Shown piece by piece: positions 7,826 to 16,034 of a stretch of DNA of 20,705 nt. The DNA lies in the NCBI GenBank assembly GCA_027451165.1, contig DAIDJX010000022.1, positions 1-20,705 of the forward strand, in the 5' to 3' direction. This stretch comes from Prolixibacteraceae bacterium. GTDB lineage: Bacteria; Bacteroidota; Bacteroidia; Bacteroidales; Prolixibacteraceae. Below the pieces are notes generated by a model, which worked only from the letters and a program-made list of their open reading frames with translations, ran no database searches and had not been told where the DNA came from. The position numbers were made by a program, and so were the translations under genes. The first letter of the stretch is position 1, and the number at the start of each line of letters is the position of its first letter.

Positions 7826-10111
7826 TTACCTGAATAGTGGTATCCCCTTTTTCTGAAAGAAGAAGGTAAAACTACGGGTATATTCTTTACGCCAACCAGC
7901 TGTGGCCTTTATGTTTAACCATTCCAAAACCGGCTTGTCATCCGTAAGAATTTGTGCATCGGTCAGGTCAAGGGTTTCCGGTTTGAGAAAAAGGGAGTCT
8001 ATCCTTACCTCTTTTCCGTGGTAAGCCAAAGGTGTACGTAATGCGTCAAATACTATCCTGTTTTTTGAAGCGACAAAAAGGGAATTCCTGGAATCCTCAT
8101 TTCCGGGCGTAGGTAAAATTTCGGTTTCAAACCCGGCGGCTTGTAAAGTGGCAAAAAGGGACCGGCCAGGCAGACCGATGGCCCCGTTTAAATAGCCGTT
8201 GAAGTTGACAATTACCATTCCGTTGCGTGTCAGAATATCCCCGGTTCTTTTAAATGCCTCCAGGCTCAGGACATGTGCAGGCTGAACTTCACCCCGGAAC
8301 ACATCGAAAAAAATCAGGTCATACTTTTTCCCGGTGGTTTCCATAAAATGCCGGGCATCGTCAACAAATACCTTCACTTTATCATTTAAACCGAAGTATT
8401 GTCGAGCAATTACAGCAATCCGGCTGTCGAGTTCCACTGCGTCGACATCAAAACCCAGGTCAGAACTCAGTTTTTCGGCCATCATACCGCCGCCCAGTCC
8501 GAGGACCAGGGCAGCAGATTTTTCCGGCAAAATACTGGAGATGGCCGATGAAAAAATCAGGTAATTCCACCGGGTGGTTCCCGAATTTAAATCGATTTGG
8601 GATTGCCCCATACGGTTCACGAACAACATGCGTCCGCTGAGGTTTGTCCCTTCCGGGAAGGCTTGTCCCGGATTGACATCAGCCACCATCACCTGTCCGA
8701 GCAAACCTTCGGAAAAATGGTGGACTTTAATACCGGGAGGATTTTCCACTTCCCGGATCATCAGTAGACTGAGGATAGCTACCGGTATATATAACCAGCC
8801 CAATTTTTGTTTCTGTCTGACCAGCAATACAAAAGGAACGGCCCCTGCCACCAATCCGGTGATCAGCGAGGGGATCATCAGCCCCAGGGCGGGAATGATC
8901 CAGAAGCCAAACAGGGGTACGGCAAGGATGCCACTGACAGAAGAAATGGTGAACACCCTGCCGGTAGTCAGCCCTGAATCATCCACGTTTCGGGTAATCT
9001 GCCGGATCAGCAGGGTAGGTATCATGCCGAACAGGAGAACAGGGGGAAGGATCAGCAGGGACGCGGTGATGAAAAGGGAGAGCAGAAACGGAATGTCACC
9101 CATCAGGGGTGGCAGGAACTGTGAAACCGGATGCATGAGCATAACCAGCAGGGAGCCCAGCAGCAGAACGGTCAACAAAGGTGTTTTCCCGGCCATCCTG
9201 TCCGCTGTCCAGCCACCCAAAAAATACCCGGCAGCCAGGCCAAGCAGGGTTAATCCCATGACAATGGCCCATACATGCAGGGAGGAACCAAACCAGGGAG
9301 CCAGCATCCGGGCAGCCATCAGTTCAATGGCCATTACCACCCCTCCTTCGGTTATGGCGAACAGGTAGAGTGACCCATTTGACTGTTTGACCGGAGGCGG
9401 ACTTTTTTTTCTTTTTGCCGCTTGCCGGGGTATCCGGATTAGTTTTTCACCGGAAAGATACGGCCCGGTATTTTTCTTCCGAAGCAGCAGGTTCAGGATT
9501 GGCAGGACAGAAACCAGCGCCAGCAGGATGGCAGTCAATCGGACGGAAGAGGAGATCCCAGCCCGGGGGATCAGCAAAAGCCCGAAAAGGAATGTGGCCA
9601 GGATTCCACCCGTTGTTGAAATGAAATAGGTTATTCCGGAGGAATTGCCAAGCGTCTCCAGCCTGGAGGTCATTAACCTGACGACCATGGGTCCTGTCAT
9701 TCCAAAACAGAGCATGGGGGGTACCATCAGCACCAATCCGGTAATGGAGACGCCCGGTATCAGCTCCATTCCGGAAGTAAAGGAAATGATCGCCCTGGCG
9801 GTATAAGGAAGTGCAAAGACCAGCAGCGCCGACACCCCCAGAATTGTATAAAGCAGATGAGGTGCCGGAAACCTGCGGGATAACAAACCTCCTGAATAAT
9901 AACCCAGCGCCAGTCCCCCCACACTGAAACAGAGAATGGCCGTCCAGACATAAAGGGAGTTGCCGTAAAAAGGGGCAACCAGCCGGGTACCGGTCAATTC
10001 GACAGCCATGACGGAAGCTCCTTCAACCAACAGTATCAGGAATAAGAGCCACCTTAGTGGCATACCGGCAGCGATACTGCTTTCAGGTTCATGATCAATG
10101 GTGTTTTTCAT
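7826..10111 (-). CDS. Fused double-MFS-like membrane protein with spermidine-synthase-like methyltransferase-fold domain
   Basis: This 761-residue protein has two homologous membrane modules in tandem. Module 1 starts near residue 28 with VEGASVMAVELTGTRLVAPF and module 2 near 255 with ITEGGVVMAIELMAARMLAP; each continues with W-GL--GY--GG and several hydrophobic helices. A basic cytoplasmic loop (RIPRQAAKRKK) separates them. From about residue 520 to the end is a Rossmann-type domain like spermidine synthase: LVLGLGGGMMAE (about 534-545), VDAVELD (about 555-561), VDDARHF, and YDLIFFDVFRGEVQPAHVLS. This matches the family often called fused MFS/spermidine synthase. The natural reaction of such fusions is poorly known; aminopropyl transfer is not proven here, and export of a product made at the membrane is only a possibility. 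The stop lies 34 bases from the convergent protease stop. ATG is at 10111. Confidence 0.85.
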   Translation of the reverse strand: MKNTIDHEPESSIAAGMPLRWLLFLILLVEGASVMAVELTGTRLVAPFYGNSLYVWTAILCFSVGGLALGYYSGGLLSRRFPAPHLLYTILGVSALLVFALPYTARAIISFTSGMELIPGVSITGLVLMVPPMLCFGMTGPMVVRLMTSRLETLGNSSGITYFISTTGGILATFLFGLLLIPRAGISSSVRLTAILLALVSVLPILNLLLRKKNTGPYLSGEKLIRIPRQAAKRKKSPPPVKQSNGSLYLFAITEGGVVMAIELMAARMLAPWFGSSLHVWAIVMGLTLLGLAAGYFLGGWTADRMAGKTPLLTVLLLGSLLVMLMHPVSQFLPPLMGDIPFLLSLFITASLLILPPVLLFGMIPTLLIRQITRNVDDSGLTTGRVFTISSVSGILAVPLFGFWIIPALGLMIPSLITGLVAGAVPFVLLVRQKQKLGWLYIPVAILSLLMIREVENPPGIKVHHFSEGLLGQVMVADVNPGQAFPEGTNLSGRMLFVNRMGQSQIDLNSGTTRWNYLIFSSAISSILPEKSAALVLGLGGGMMAEKLSSDLGFDVDAVELDSRIAVIARQYFGLNDKVKVFVDDARHFMETTGKKYDLIFFDVFRGEVQPAHVLSLEAFKRTGDILTRNGMVIVNFNGYLNGAIGLPGRSLFATLQAAGFETEILPTPGNEDSRNSLFVASKNRIVFDALRTPLAYHGKEVRIDSLFLKPETLDLTDAQILTDDKPVLEWLNIKATAGWRKEYTRSFTFFFQKKGIPLFR

Positions 10112-10122
10112 ATCTCAATCTT

Positions 10123-10130
10123 CAAATTTA
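10123..10130 (-). promoter_or_regulatory. Candidate -7 box (TAAATTTG) for the MFS/spermidine-synthase-like gene
   Basis: The plus strand CAAATTTA gives TAAATTTG on the minus strand, a perfect TAnnTTTG match 12 bases upstream of the ATG at 10111. No TTG element is seen at the usual spacing, and the implied leader would be only about five bases. The assignment is therefore weak. Confidence 0.3.
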
Positions 10131-10151
10131 TCATATAAAAAAGAGAAGTTC

Positions 10152-10182
10152 TTGTGCTTTAGGTAAAAATTGGTTAAATTTG
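10152..10182 (+). promoter_or_regulatory. Bacteroidota-type promoter for the SBBP-repeat gene
   Basis: TTG at 10152-10154, a 20-base spacer and TAAATTTG at 10175-10182 fit the Bacteroidota primary promoter pattern. Transcription would start near 10189, leaving a leader of about 55 bases before the ATG at 10245. It sits in the 133-base divergent region next to the -7 candidate of the minus-strand gene. Confidence 0.6.
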
Positions 10183-10244
10183 ATGAAAAAAAGCAATTAC
10201 CCTGCTGAAAGAAATGAAAATTAGTGTTTTAATATTCCCGGGCC

Positions 10245-13200
10245 ATGAAATGTAAACTTCTGATCATCATAATATTTATCCCTTTTTGGGTTTTTGGGGG
10301 TACTACCGTTATTGAAGTTCGGACTGATGGCTGGGGGACCATCTCCAAAAAATCCGGAGAAACCAACCAGAATGGTGCTATGGTCTGGAACGGTGGAGAG
10401 TGGGTGGTCAACAATACCTGGGCCCATAAATATTTTCACGATACCAGGACGGGCACCCGTTTGAAAACCATCGACAGTATACAAATTAGCCGGGAAGGGC
10501 AGGGAATTATGGATACTCTTGGCTTTCAAATTATCAGGCAAAATTACAACTATTCCCATGCAGACCGGAATGGGGGCACCTATCACTACAGCGCCCTCGA
10601 ATATCTCCTCAAAAACAAAGTCACCGGCAAGCAGATTGTCCTGCGCTCACGAGGTACCGGGAACGGAACTGCACAACACTACTTTGATATCTATATCCAG
10701 AATGAAGATACCACCGGTTTGCTCCAAAGTTACACTGTTTTCAGGAACGATCCGGAATGGTATACCTATTCTGGAATCACCCTGGAACAGGTATTGGCAC
10801 AGACCGACACTCTCCAGGGAAAAACAGGAAAACTGACTGCCAGCGAAAAAGGCAGTGTATCCCCTCCGGGGTGGTTCTTTTTGGATATTGGAGGTGGCGG
10901 TGACCTTGGTCCAGCCGGAATAGGAAAATCCTTTGTTTTTAGGACTGACTCACTCAGGGGGGCCAACATAGCTGCCGGGAACGCCGTCTATGCGGTAGAT
11001 TTTGCCCTCCGCTGGATGGACAACATTGTCAATATCCATGAATTCCGGTTTTCCCCCAGGCTTTTCTCAGAAGCATATACCCCTGCTCTTGGAACGGAGG
11101 CAAGAAACAAAGAGCCTGACTGGGTGCGGTTTAATGCATCGGGTCTTTTTACCCCGACTGACCAGCCTGCTGACATGGCTTTGGATAAAGCCGGAAATAT
11201 TTACGTTACCGGGTCAAGCGAAGGATATCCCTGGTCCACAGACTACCTGACATTGAAATACGATGTACAGGGGAACCTGCTGTGGAGTTCGCGCTACAAC
11301 AATGGCGCGAATGACAATGCCAGAAAACTGACAGTCGATGGAAACGGGAATGTGTACATTACCGGTATGAGTTTTAATCCGGAAACCTATTACGACATCG
11401 TCACCATCAAGTACAGTTCCATTGGCGAGAAACTTTGGCTGGCCACATATAACGGAACGGGAAATCTTTGGGATGAGGGAAGGGATATTGCCGTTGATCC
11501 GGCGGGGAATGTTTATGTAACCGGCAGAAGCGAATCATCAGCGGATGATTATGATATGATAACCATAAAATATAATGCTTCAGGAGCGGAACAGTGGGTG
11601 AAACGGTACAACGGGGCTGCCGGATGGTATGATGGCGCCGAAGCGATGGCCCTGGATGCCCAGGGGAATGTCTATGTATCGGGCTATTCCCGAAAAGCAG
11701 AAACAGCCTTTGATTTTGTTACCATCAAATACGATGCGAATGGTGGGGAACAGTGGGTCAAAAGCAATTCCAACGCCGGGAATTCGCACAATAATCCAAT
11801 TTCTGTGGTTGTTGACAATTCCGGAAATCTTATCCTGGCGGGAACCAAAACAGGAGCAGGTCAATTCAACGATTTTATTACCGTAAAATACAATCCTGCA
11901 GGCAATGAACTCTGGGTCAGGAATTACAACGGGCCGGGAAATGCCAGCGACGGAATTCTCGGTGTTGCCGCAGACGGAACGGGAAATGTGTATGTTACGG
12001 GATACAGTCAGGGAACCGGTACAGGATACGACTATGCCACGGTGAAATACAATTCATCCGGCACCGAACAATGGGTGAAAAGATTTACCGGGACCGGCAA
12101 TGGCAGCGATTACGCGGTTGATGTTACCTTCGATGCCTCGGGACAGATACTGGTCACCGGTTACAGTGAAGACGCGGTCACCGGTTATGATTATGCCACG
12201 GTGAAATACAAACCGGACGGTTCAGAAATGTGGGTGAAAAAGTACCATTATTCGGGCAATTCCTATGATGAGCCGGCAGTGGTCAGAACCGATGCGGCAG
12301 GTAACATCATCGTTACCGGTTACAGCAAGGACGATGCATCAGGATTTGACTTTGCCACCGTGAAATACAACTCCGAAGGCAATGAGTTGTGGGTGAGGAG
12401 ACACAATGGCACCGGAAATTCCCAGGACCTTGCCAGGGCGGTTGCCGCGGATAAAGCCGGTAACGCGTATGTGACGGGATCCAGCGACAGGGCGGGGTCT
12501 GGCCAGGATTACGTCACCCTGAAATACAATTCCCAGGGGAAAGTGTTATGGCTTGCAAGGTATAACGGTCCGGCAAATTCTTTTGACCAGGCAGCTGCCA
12601 TCGCTGTCGACAGCCTGGGGAACGTTTATGTTACCGGTTCAAGCAGTGACGGTTCCGGTAATGATTACGCCACGGTGAAATACAATCCGGAAGGCATCCC
12701 GCAATGGGTAAAACGGTACAACGGAACAGGCAACTCCTTCGATGATGCCAAAGCAATTGCAGTGGACCGCGCCGGAAATGTCTATGTCACGGGGATGAGT
12801 ACCGGTACGTCCCAGCGGTATGATTACACCACCATCAAATACAATTCCGGGGGTGCTGAACAGTGGGTTGCCCGTTACAACGGGCCTGGAAATGCCGATG
12901 ATCAGGCTTATGCCCTAGCAGTCGATGAGGCGGGAAATGTTTATATAACCGGATCCAGCGGAGGATCCGGTACCAAAAACGACTATTGCACCATCAAATA
13001 CAACCAGAATGGTTCAGAGTTGTGGGTAAAAAGATACAACGGGCCCAACAACTCATTTGATAATGCAACGGATATTGCCCTTGACAAATCCGGCAATGTT
13101 TTCGTAACCGGGAACAGTCCGGGAAGCGGAACCTTAGACGATTTTGCCACCATCAAATACAATTCATCGGGAGTGGAGCAATGGGTCAAACGATACAATG

Positions 13201-14441
13201 GCCCCGCAAATTCAAATGATGTGGGAATGGCTCTGGCAACGGATGTTTCCGGAAATGTTTATGTTACCGGTTCCAGTACCGGAGCTGGGAGCGGATATGA
13301 TTACGCCACCATTAAGTACAATACAGCGGGGACAGAGCAGTGGATAAGAAGATATAACGGACCACGCAGCGATAACGATGATCAGGTTGAAGACATAGCC
13401 ATAGACGATTCTTCTTATGTTTATGTTACCGGACACAGCAGAAGTATGGACAACAGGGCGGTTGTGCCGGTCACTGTCAGGTACACCCCGCAGGGGACCG
13501 AGTCGTGGGTGGCCAGGTATAACAAACCGGACTGTTATTACGGGTTTGAAACCAGAATTGCCACCAGCGGTGCCCAGGCTGTTTTTGTGTCCACCAGTAT
13601 CCTCAACGACAACATCAGCTGGAGCATTTATGCCACCCTGAAGTATTCAACAGGGCCTCAGGCAAACCCATATCTGATGGTCACCCCGGATGACATCCCG
13701 TTTTTACCGGATGCCGGACGGAAAGCCAGCCTGACGGTTAACACCAATACGACATGGAAAGCGGTGGCAGAAAAACCCTGGATCTCTTTGTCTCCTTCCT
13801 CGGGAAGCGGTAATGAAACCGTAGAGGTTACCGTCGACACGCTGATGTCCAATCAAACCAGAACCGGAAAAGTTACTTTTACTGCTGCCGGGATTACCCC
13901 TCAAACGGTAACCCTGACGCAGGAAGCTGCCCGCCTGACGCTTTCGGGCAATGCGTTTCCCATTGGTTATGCAGCAGGAAGCACGGTCACCTTTTCCATT
14001 TCAGGCAATACCAGCTGGACAATCAATACCGGTCAACCCTGGTTGTCAGCGAGTCTCGTTTCAGGGAAAGGCAATGCGGTGATCGTCCTCACGGCCCAGG
14101 CCAATAAGGAACCCGGCAACCGGACTGCCACTGTCACGGTCTCCGGAACAGGTCTTGAACCACAAACCATCACGGTTACGCAGTCTTTGAATACCGGAAT
14201 GTCAGATCATGAAAAAGCTGAAATCACCGTTTACCCCAATCCGTTTACAAATGAATTCAGAGTGAGCGGTCTAAAAAATACGGCTGTTTTTAGCCTGTCT
14301 GATGTTTCAGGAAAGCTCCTTTTGTACCGTAAGCTTAACTTTGATGAACTTATTACCGCTGGTTCCATACCTGCAGGTTTTTATATCATCAGGATCCTAA
14401 CCCCTCGAGAAAGCTGGGAAGGGAAAATCATAAAAAAATAA
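10245..14441 (+). CDS. Large T9SS-secreted SBBP-repeat (beta-propeller-like) protein with two BACON domains
   Basis: The 1398-residue product opens with a signal peptide (MKCKLLIIIIFIPFWVFG). Residues about 20-285 are an uncharacterised domain shared with the next gene, with GWGTISKKSGET, WNGGEWVVNN, IVLRSRGTGNG and FRNDPEWYTYSG as landmarks. Residues about 308-1138 hold 15-16 repeats of about 53 residues built on the pattern D-AGNVYVTGSS--G---DYATIKYNS-G-EQWVKRYNG-GN, as in SBBP repeats; these probably form one or more beta-propellers or a solenoid. Two BACON domains follow (about 1142-1228 and 1229-1318), then the T9SS sorting domain (1329-1398, VYPNPF to GKIIKK). It has no recognisable catalytic site. 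A surface-attached binding or adhesion role is my inference. The last two repeats are degenerate. It has its own promoter and a 138-base gap to the paralogue downstream. Confidence 0.9.
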   Translation: MKCKLLIIIIFIPFWVFGGTTVIEVRTDGWGTISKKSGETNQNGAMVWNGGEWVVNNTWAHKYFHDTRTGTRLKTIDSIQISREGQGIMDTLGFQIIRQNYNYSHADRNGGTYHYSALEYLLKNKVTGKQIVLRSRGTGNGTAQHYFDIYIQNEDTTGLLQSYTVFRNDPEWYTYSGITLEQVLAQTDTLQGKTGKLTASEKGSVSPPGWFFLDIGGGGDLGPAGIGKSFVFRTDSLRGANIAAGNAVYAVDFALRWMDNIVNIHEFRFSPRLFSEAYTPALGTEARNKEPDWVRFNASGLFTPTDQPADMALDKAGNIYVTGSSEGYPWSTDYLTLKYDVQGNLLWSSRYNNGANDNARKLTVDGNGNVYITGMSFNPETYYDIVTIKYSSIGEKLWLATYNGTGNLWDEGRDIAVDPAGNVYVTGRSESSADDYDMITIKYNASGAEQWVKRYNGAAGWYDGAEAMALDAQGNVYVSGYSRKAETAFDFVTIKYDANGGEQWVKSNSNAGNSHNNPISVVVDNSGNLILAGTKTGAGQFNDFITVKYNPAGNELWVRNYNGPGNASDGILGVAADGTGNVYVTGYSQGTGTGYDYATVKYNSSGTEQWVKRFTGTGNGSDYAVDVTFDASGQILVTGYSEDAVTGYDYATVKYKPDGSEMWVKKYHYSGNSYDEPAVVRTDAAGNIIVTGYSKDDASGFDFATVKYNSEGNELWVRRHNGTGNSQDLARAVAADKAGNAYVTGSSDRAGSGQDYVTLKYNSQGKVLWLARYNGPANSFDQAAAIAVDSLGNVYVTGSSSDGSGNDYATVKYNPEGIPQWVKRYNGTGNSFDDAKAIAVDRAGNVYVTGMSTGTSQRYDYTTIKYNSGGAEQWVARYNGPGNADDQAYALAVDEAGNVYITGSSGGSGTKNDYCTIKYNQNGSELWVKRYNGPNNSFDNATDIALDKSGNVFVTGNSPGSGTLDDFATIKYNSSGVEQWVKRYNGPANSNDVGMALATDVSGNVYVTGSSTGAGSGYDYATIKYNTAGTEQWIRRYNGPRSDNDDQVEDIAIDDSSYVYVTGHSRSMDNRAVVPVTVRYTPQGTESWVARYNKPDCYYGFETRIATSGAQAVFVSTSILNDNISWSIYATLKYSTGPQANPYLMVTPDDIPFLPDAGRKASLTVNTNTTWKAVAEKPWISLSPSSGSGNETVEVTVDTLMSNQTRTGKVTFTAAGITPQTVTLTQEAARLTLSGNAFPIGYAAGSTVTFSISGNTSWTINTGQPWLSASLVSGKGNAVIVLTAQANKEPGNRTATVTVSGTGLEPQTITVTQSLNTGMSDHEKAEITVYPNPFTNEFRVSGLKNTAVFSLSDVSGKLLLYRKLNFDELITAGSIPAGFYIIRILTPRESWEGKIIKK
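11166..13660 (+). repeat. In-gene array of about 15 SBBP-type repeats (about 159 bases each)
   Basis: The coding repeats recur every 156-162 bases and are recognisable in the DNA, for example by GCCAC(G/C)GTGAAATACAA or ACCATCAAATACAA followed by (C/G)A(G/A)TGGGT(G/C)AAA. Repeats 10-14 (about 12590-13370) are the most alike; repeat 1 and repeats 15-16 (from about 13380) are the most diverged, as usual for arrays that grow by unequal exchange in the middle. Repeat 10 is one residue shorter than its neighbours. All length changes seen keep the frame. Confidence 0.85.
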
Positions 14442-14579
14442 AAAGATCTAACTTATTGGAGCAATTGGATGGAGAAGTCTTCGCTCATTATTTAGTGAAA
14501 CTTTAGCAAAAAAATTCCACTCTTTTATATGATATTTACATAATTTGAAGTAAGTTAAGTTTAATAAATCAGTTTTCAC

Positions 14580-15932
14580 ATGGATGCCATTTACAAACAA
14601 TTTATTGTTCAGACTTTGAGAAGATATCTGCAGGTTACAATATTCTTCTTTTCTGGTATATTGATCGCCGGAGCTTCCACCATTCACGTTAATGCAGAAG
14701 GCTGGGGGACAGTCAAGAAAAACACAGGAGAAACTGGTTCAAAGGGGTCTATGTTTTGGAACGGCCACGAGTGGACTACCAATGAAACTTCTTTACATAT
14801 GTATTTTACCTATCTTGAAACGGGCCAGCGAATTAAGACCCCAATTAATATTGATATCAGCGCCAGGACTTTAACTTCTTCTTCTTTTGATACGCTTGGT
14901 TATCATTTTATCCGTAAGAATTATACCTATTCTGATCGGGCTAAACAAGGCGGAAGCTATAAGTATGAAGCGATTCAATATCAGATTGAACCCAGTGAAG
15001 GGAGAAAGATTGTTTTACGTTCGAGGGGAACCGGAAACGGAATTGAAAAAAGGTATTTCAACATTTACATCGAAGACTCGGTCAATTACATTACCGCCCT
15101 CCGGAACGATCCGCAATGGTTCACTTACAAAGGAATGAGCATGGATTCAGCTCTTCAGCAGAACAGCGCCACCCAGTTTCTGACGGGGAGTCTGTCATCT
15201 GCTAATGGTTATTATTTTATGGATATCAATGGAGGCGCTGATATGGCTGGATTATCCTATATTTTTCATACCGATTCCCTGAAAGACAGTCCGAAAACGG
15301 ATGTTCTCGGATCTTCTTTTCCTGTTGATTTCGGATTTCGCTGCTTTGCTCCTGATGGCGGGAATATTATTGAATTCCGTTTTCTACCGAAACTGGTAAG
15401 CGAAACCTACATGGCGCCAGCTACCCTGGCTGTCAACGCTACAACGCTCAATATGGGTTATGCCACTGGAAGTACATCAACTTTTTCTATCACTTCCAAT
15501 ACAGACTGGACGATCAATACAGGGCAAAGCTGGCTGACTGCCAATCCTCCCTCCGGAACGGGCAATGCCAATGTTGTTCTGACTGCCCAGGCTAACAAAG
15601 AACCCGGCAACCGGAGTGCAACTGTCACTGTCTCAGCATCTGGTGTTGCAGCCCCGACCATCACGGTCACACAGTCTTTGAATACCAGCTTGTCTGTTCC
15701 TGAAAAGGACGGAATAATCGTTTACCCTAATCCGTTCATACAGGGGTTCCATGTCAGCGGGATCAGGGGAAAAACCACCCTCCGGCTGGCGGATAGGACT
15801 GGAAGGGTGCTGATGGTCCGGGAAACAGGAGGAGATGAATATTGGGATGCGGGTGATCTGCCTGCAGGGTTGTATATGGTAAAAATCATTACACCTCTGG
15901 CAAGCCGGGAGATTAAGCTGGTCAAGAAGTAG
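14580..15932 (+). CDS. T9SS-secreted protein, short paralogue of the upstream SBBP-repeat protein (no repeats)
   Basis: This 450-residue protein has an N-terminal hydrophobic stretch (about 18-33, VTIFFFSGILIAGAST) read as a signal peptide with a rather long n-region; no later Met would leave that stretch intact. Residues about 34-275 align with the N-terminal domain of the upstream protein: EGWGTVKKNTGETGSKGSM, WNGHEWTTNE, DTLGYHFIRKNYTYS, IVLRSRGTGNG, YFNIYIEDS, LRNDPQWFTYKG. A BACON domain (about 280-369) and the T9SS sorting domain (381-450: VYPNPF, LADRTGRVLM, PAGLYMVKI, KLVKK) follow directly, with the whole SBBP array absent. The N-terminal half is AT-richer than the C-terminal half. 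The function is unknown; the shared domain is probably the binding or active part. It converges on the restriction operon. Confidence 0.88.
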   Translation: MDAIYKQFIVQTLRRYLQVTIFFFSGILIAGASTIHVNAEGWGTVKKNTGETGSKGSMFWNGHEWTTNETSLHMYFTYLETGQRIKTPINIDISARTLTSSSFDTLGYHFIRKNYTYSDRAKQGGSYKYEAIQYQIEPSEGRKIVLRSRGTGNGIEKRYFNIYIEDSVNYITALRNDPQWFTYKGMSMDSALQQNSATQFLTGSLSSANGYYFMDINGGADMAGLSYIFHTDSLKDSPKTDVLGSSFPVDFGFRCFAPDGGNIIEFRFLPKLVSETYMAPATLAVNATTLNMGYATGSTSTFSITSNTDWTINTGQSWLTANPPSGTGNANVVLTAQANKEPGNRSATVTVSASGVAAPTITVTQSLNTSLSVPEKDGIIVYPNPFIQGFHVSGIRGKTTLRLADRTGRVLMVRETGGDEYWDAGDLPAGLYMVKIITPLASREIKLVKK

Positions 15933-15949
15933 CTGAAGACATGGAACCT

Positions 15950-15973
15950 ATCATCGAATGCCTCCGGCATTCT
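15950..15973. repeat. Palindromic element, copy 1 of a covarying pair
   Basis: GAATGCC (15956-15962), loop TCC, GGCATTC (15966-15972) form a perfect 7-bp stem. Together with the flank ATCATC on the left and T on the right, the unit matches a second copy 55 bases downstream at 19 of 24 positions. It begins 18 bases after the stop of the T9SS paralogue and could end transcripts from either side, but no long T-tract follows on either strand. Confidence 0.6.
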
Positions 15974-16004
15974 TCAGTACAGCAACCTGGCCTGCAGAGT
16001 TACA

Positions 16005-16028
16005 ATAATCGAAAACCTCCGGTTTTCT
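16005..16028. repeat. Palindromic element, copy 2 of a covarying pair
   Basis: GAAAACC (16011-16017), loop TCC, GGTTTTC (16021-16027) form a perfect 7-bp stem, with the left flank ATAATC nearly the same as in copy 1. It ends 7 bases before the stop codon of res on the opposite strand, so it falls in the 3' end of that transcript. The two stems differ at two positions per arm, and both differences are compensated. Confidence 0.6.
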
Positions 16029-16034
16029 ACTGTT

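Noticed and set aside
8574..9368. A 264-codon plus-strand open frame opposite the MFS/spermidine-synthase-like gene
   Set aside because: It is rich in Pro, Arg, Ser and Thr with no domain pattern, and the minus-strand gene across the same bases has clear helices and motifs.
11166..13660. Regular repeats that might be taken for a CRISPR array or a DNA satellite
   Set aside because: The period is about 159 bases, the frame is continuous, and the units encode a known protein repeat pattern. There are no short identical repeats with unique spacers.
14442..14579. A promoter for the short T9SS paralogue
   Set aside because: The best box, TAAGTTTA at 14556-14563, misses the final G and has no TTG at the right distance. 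Read-through from the upstream gene is equally possible, so no site is called.
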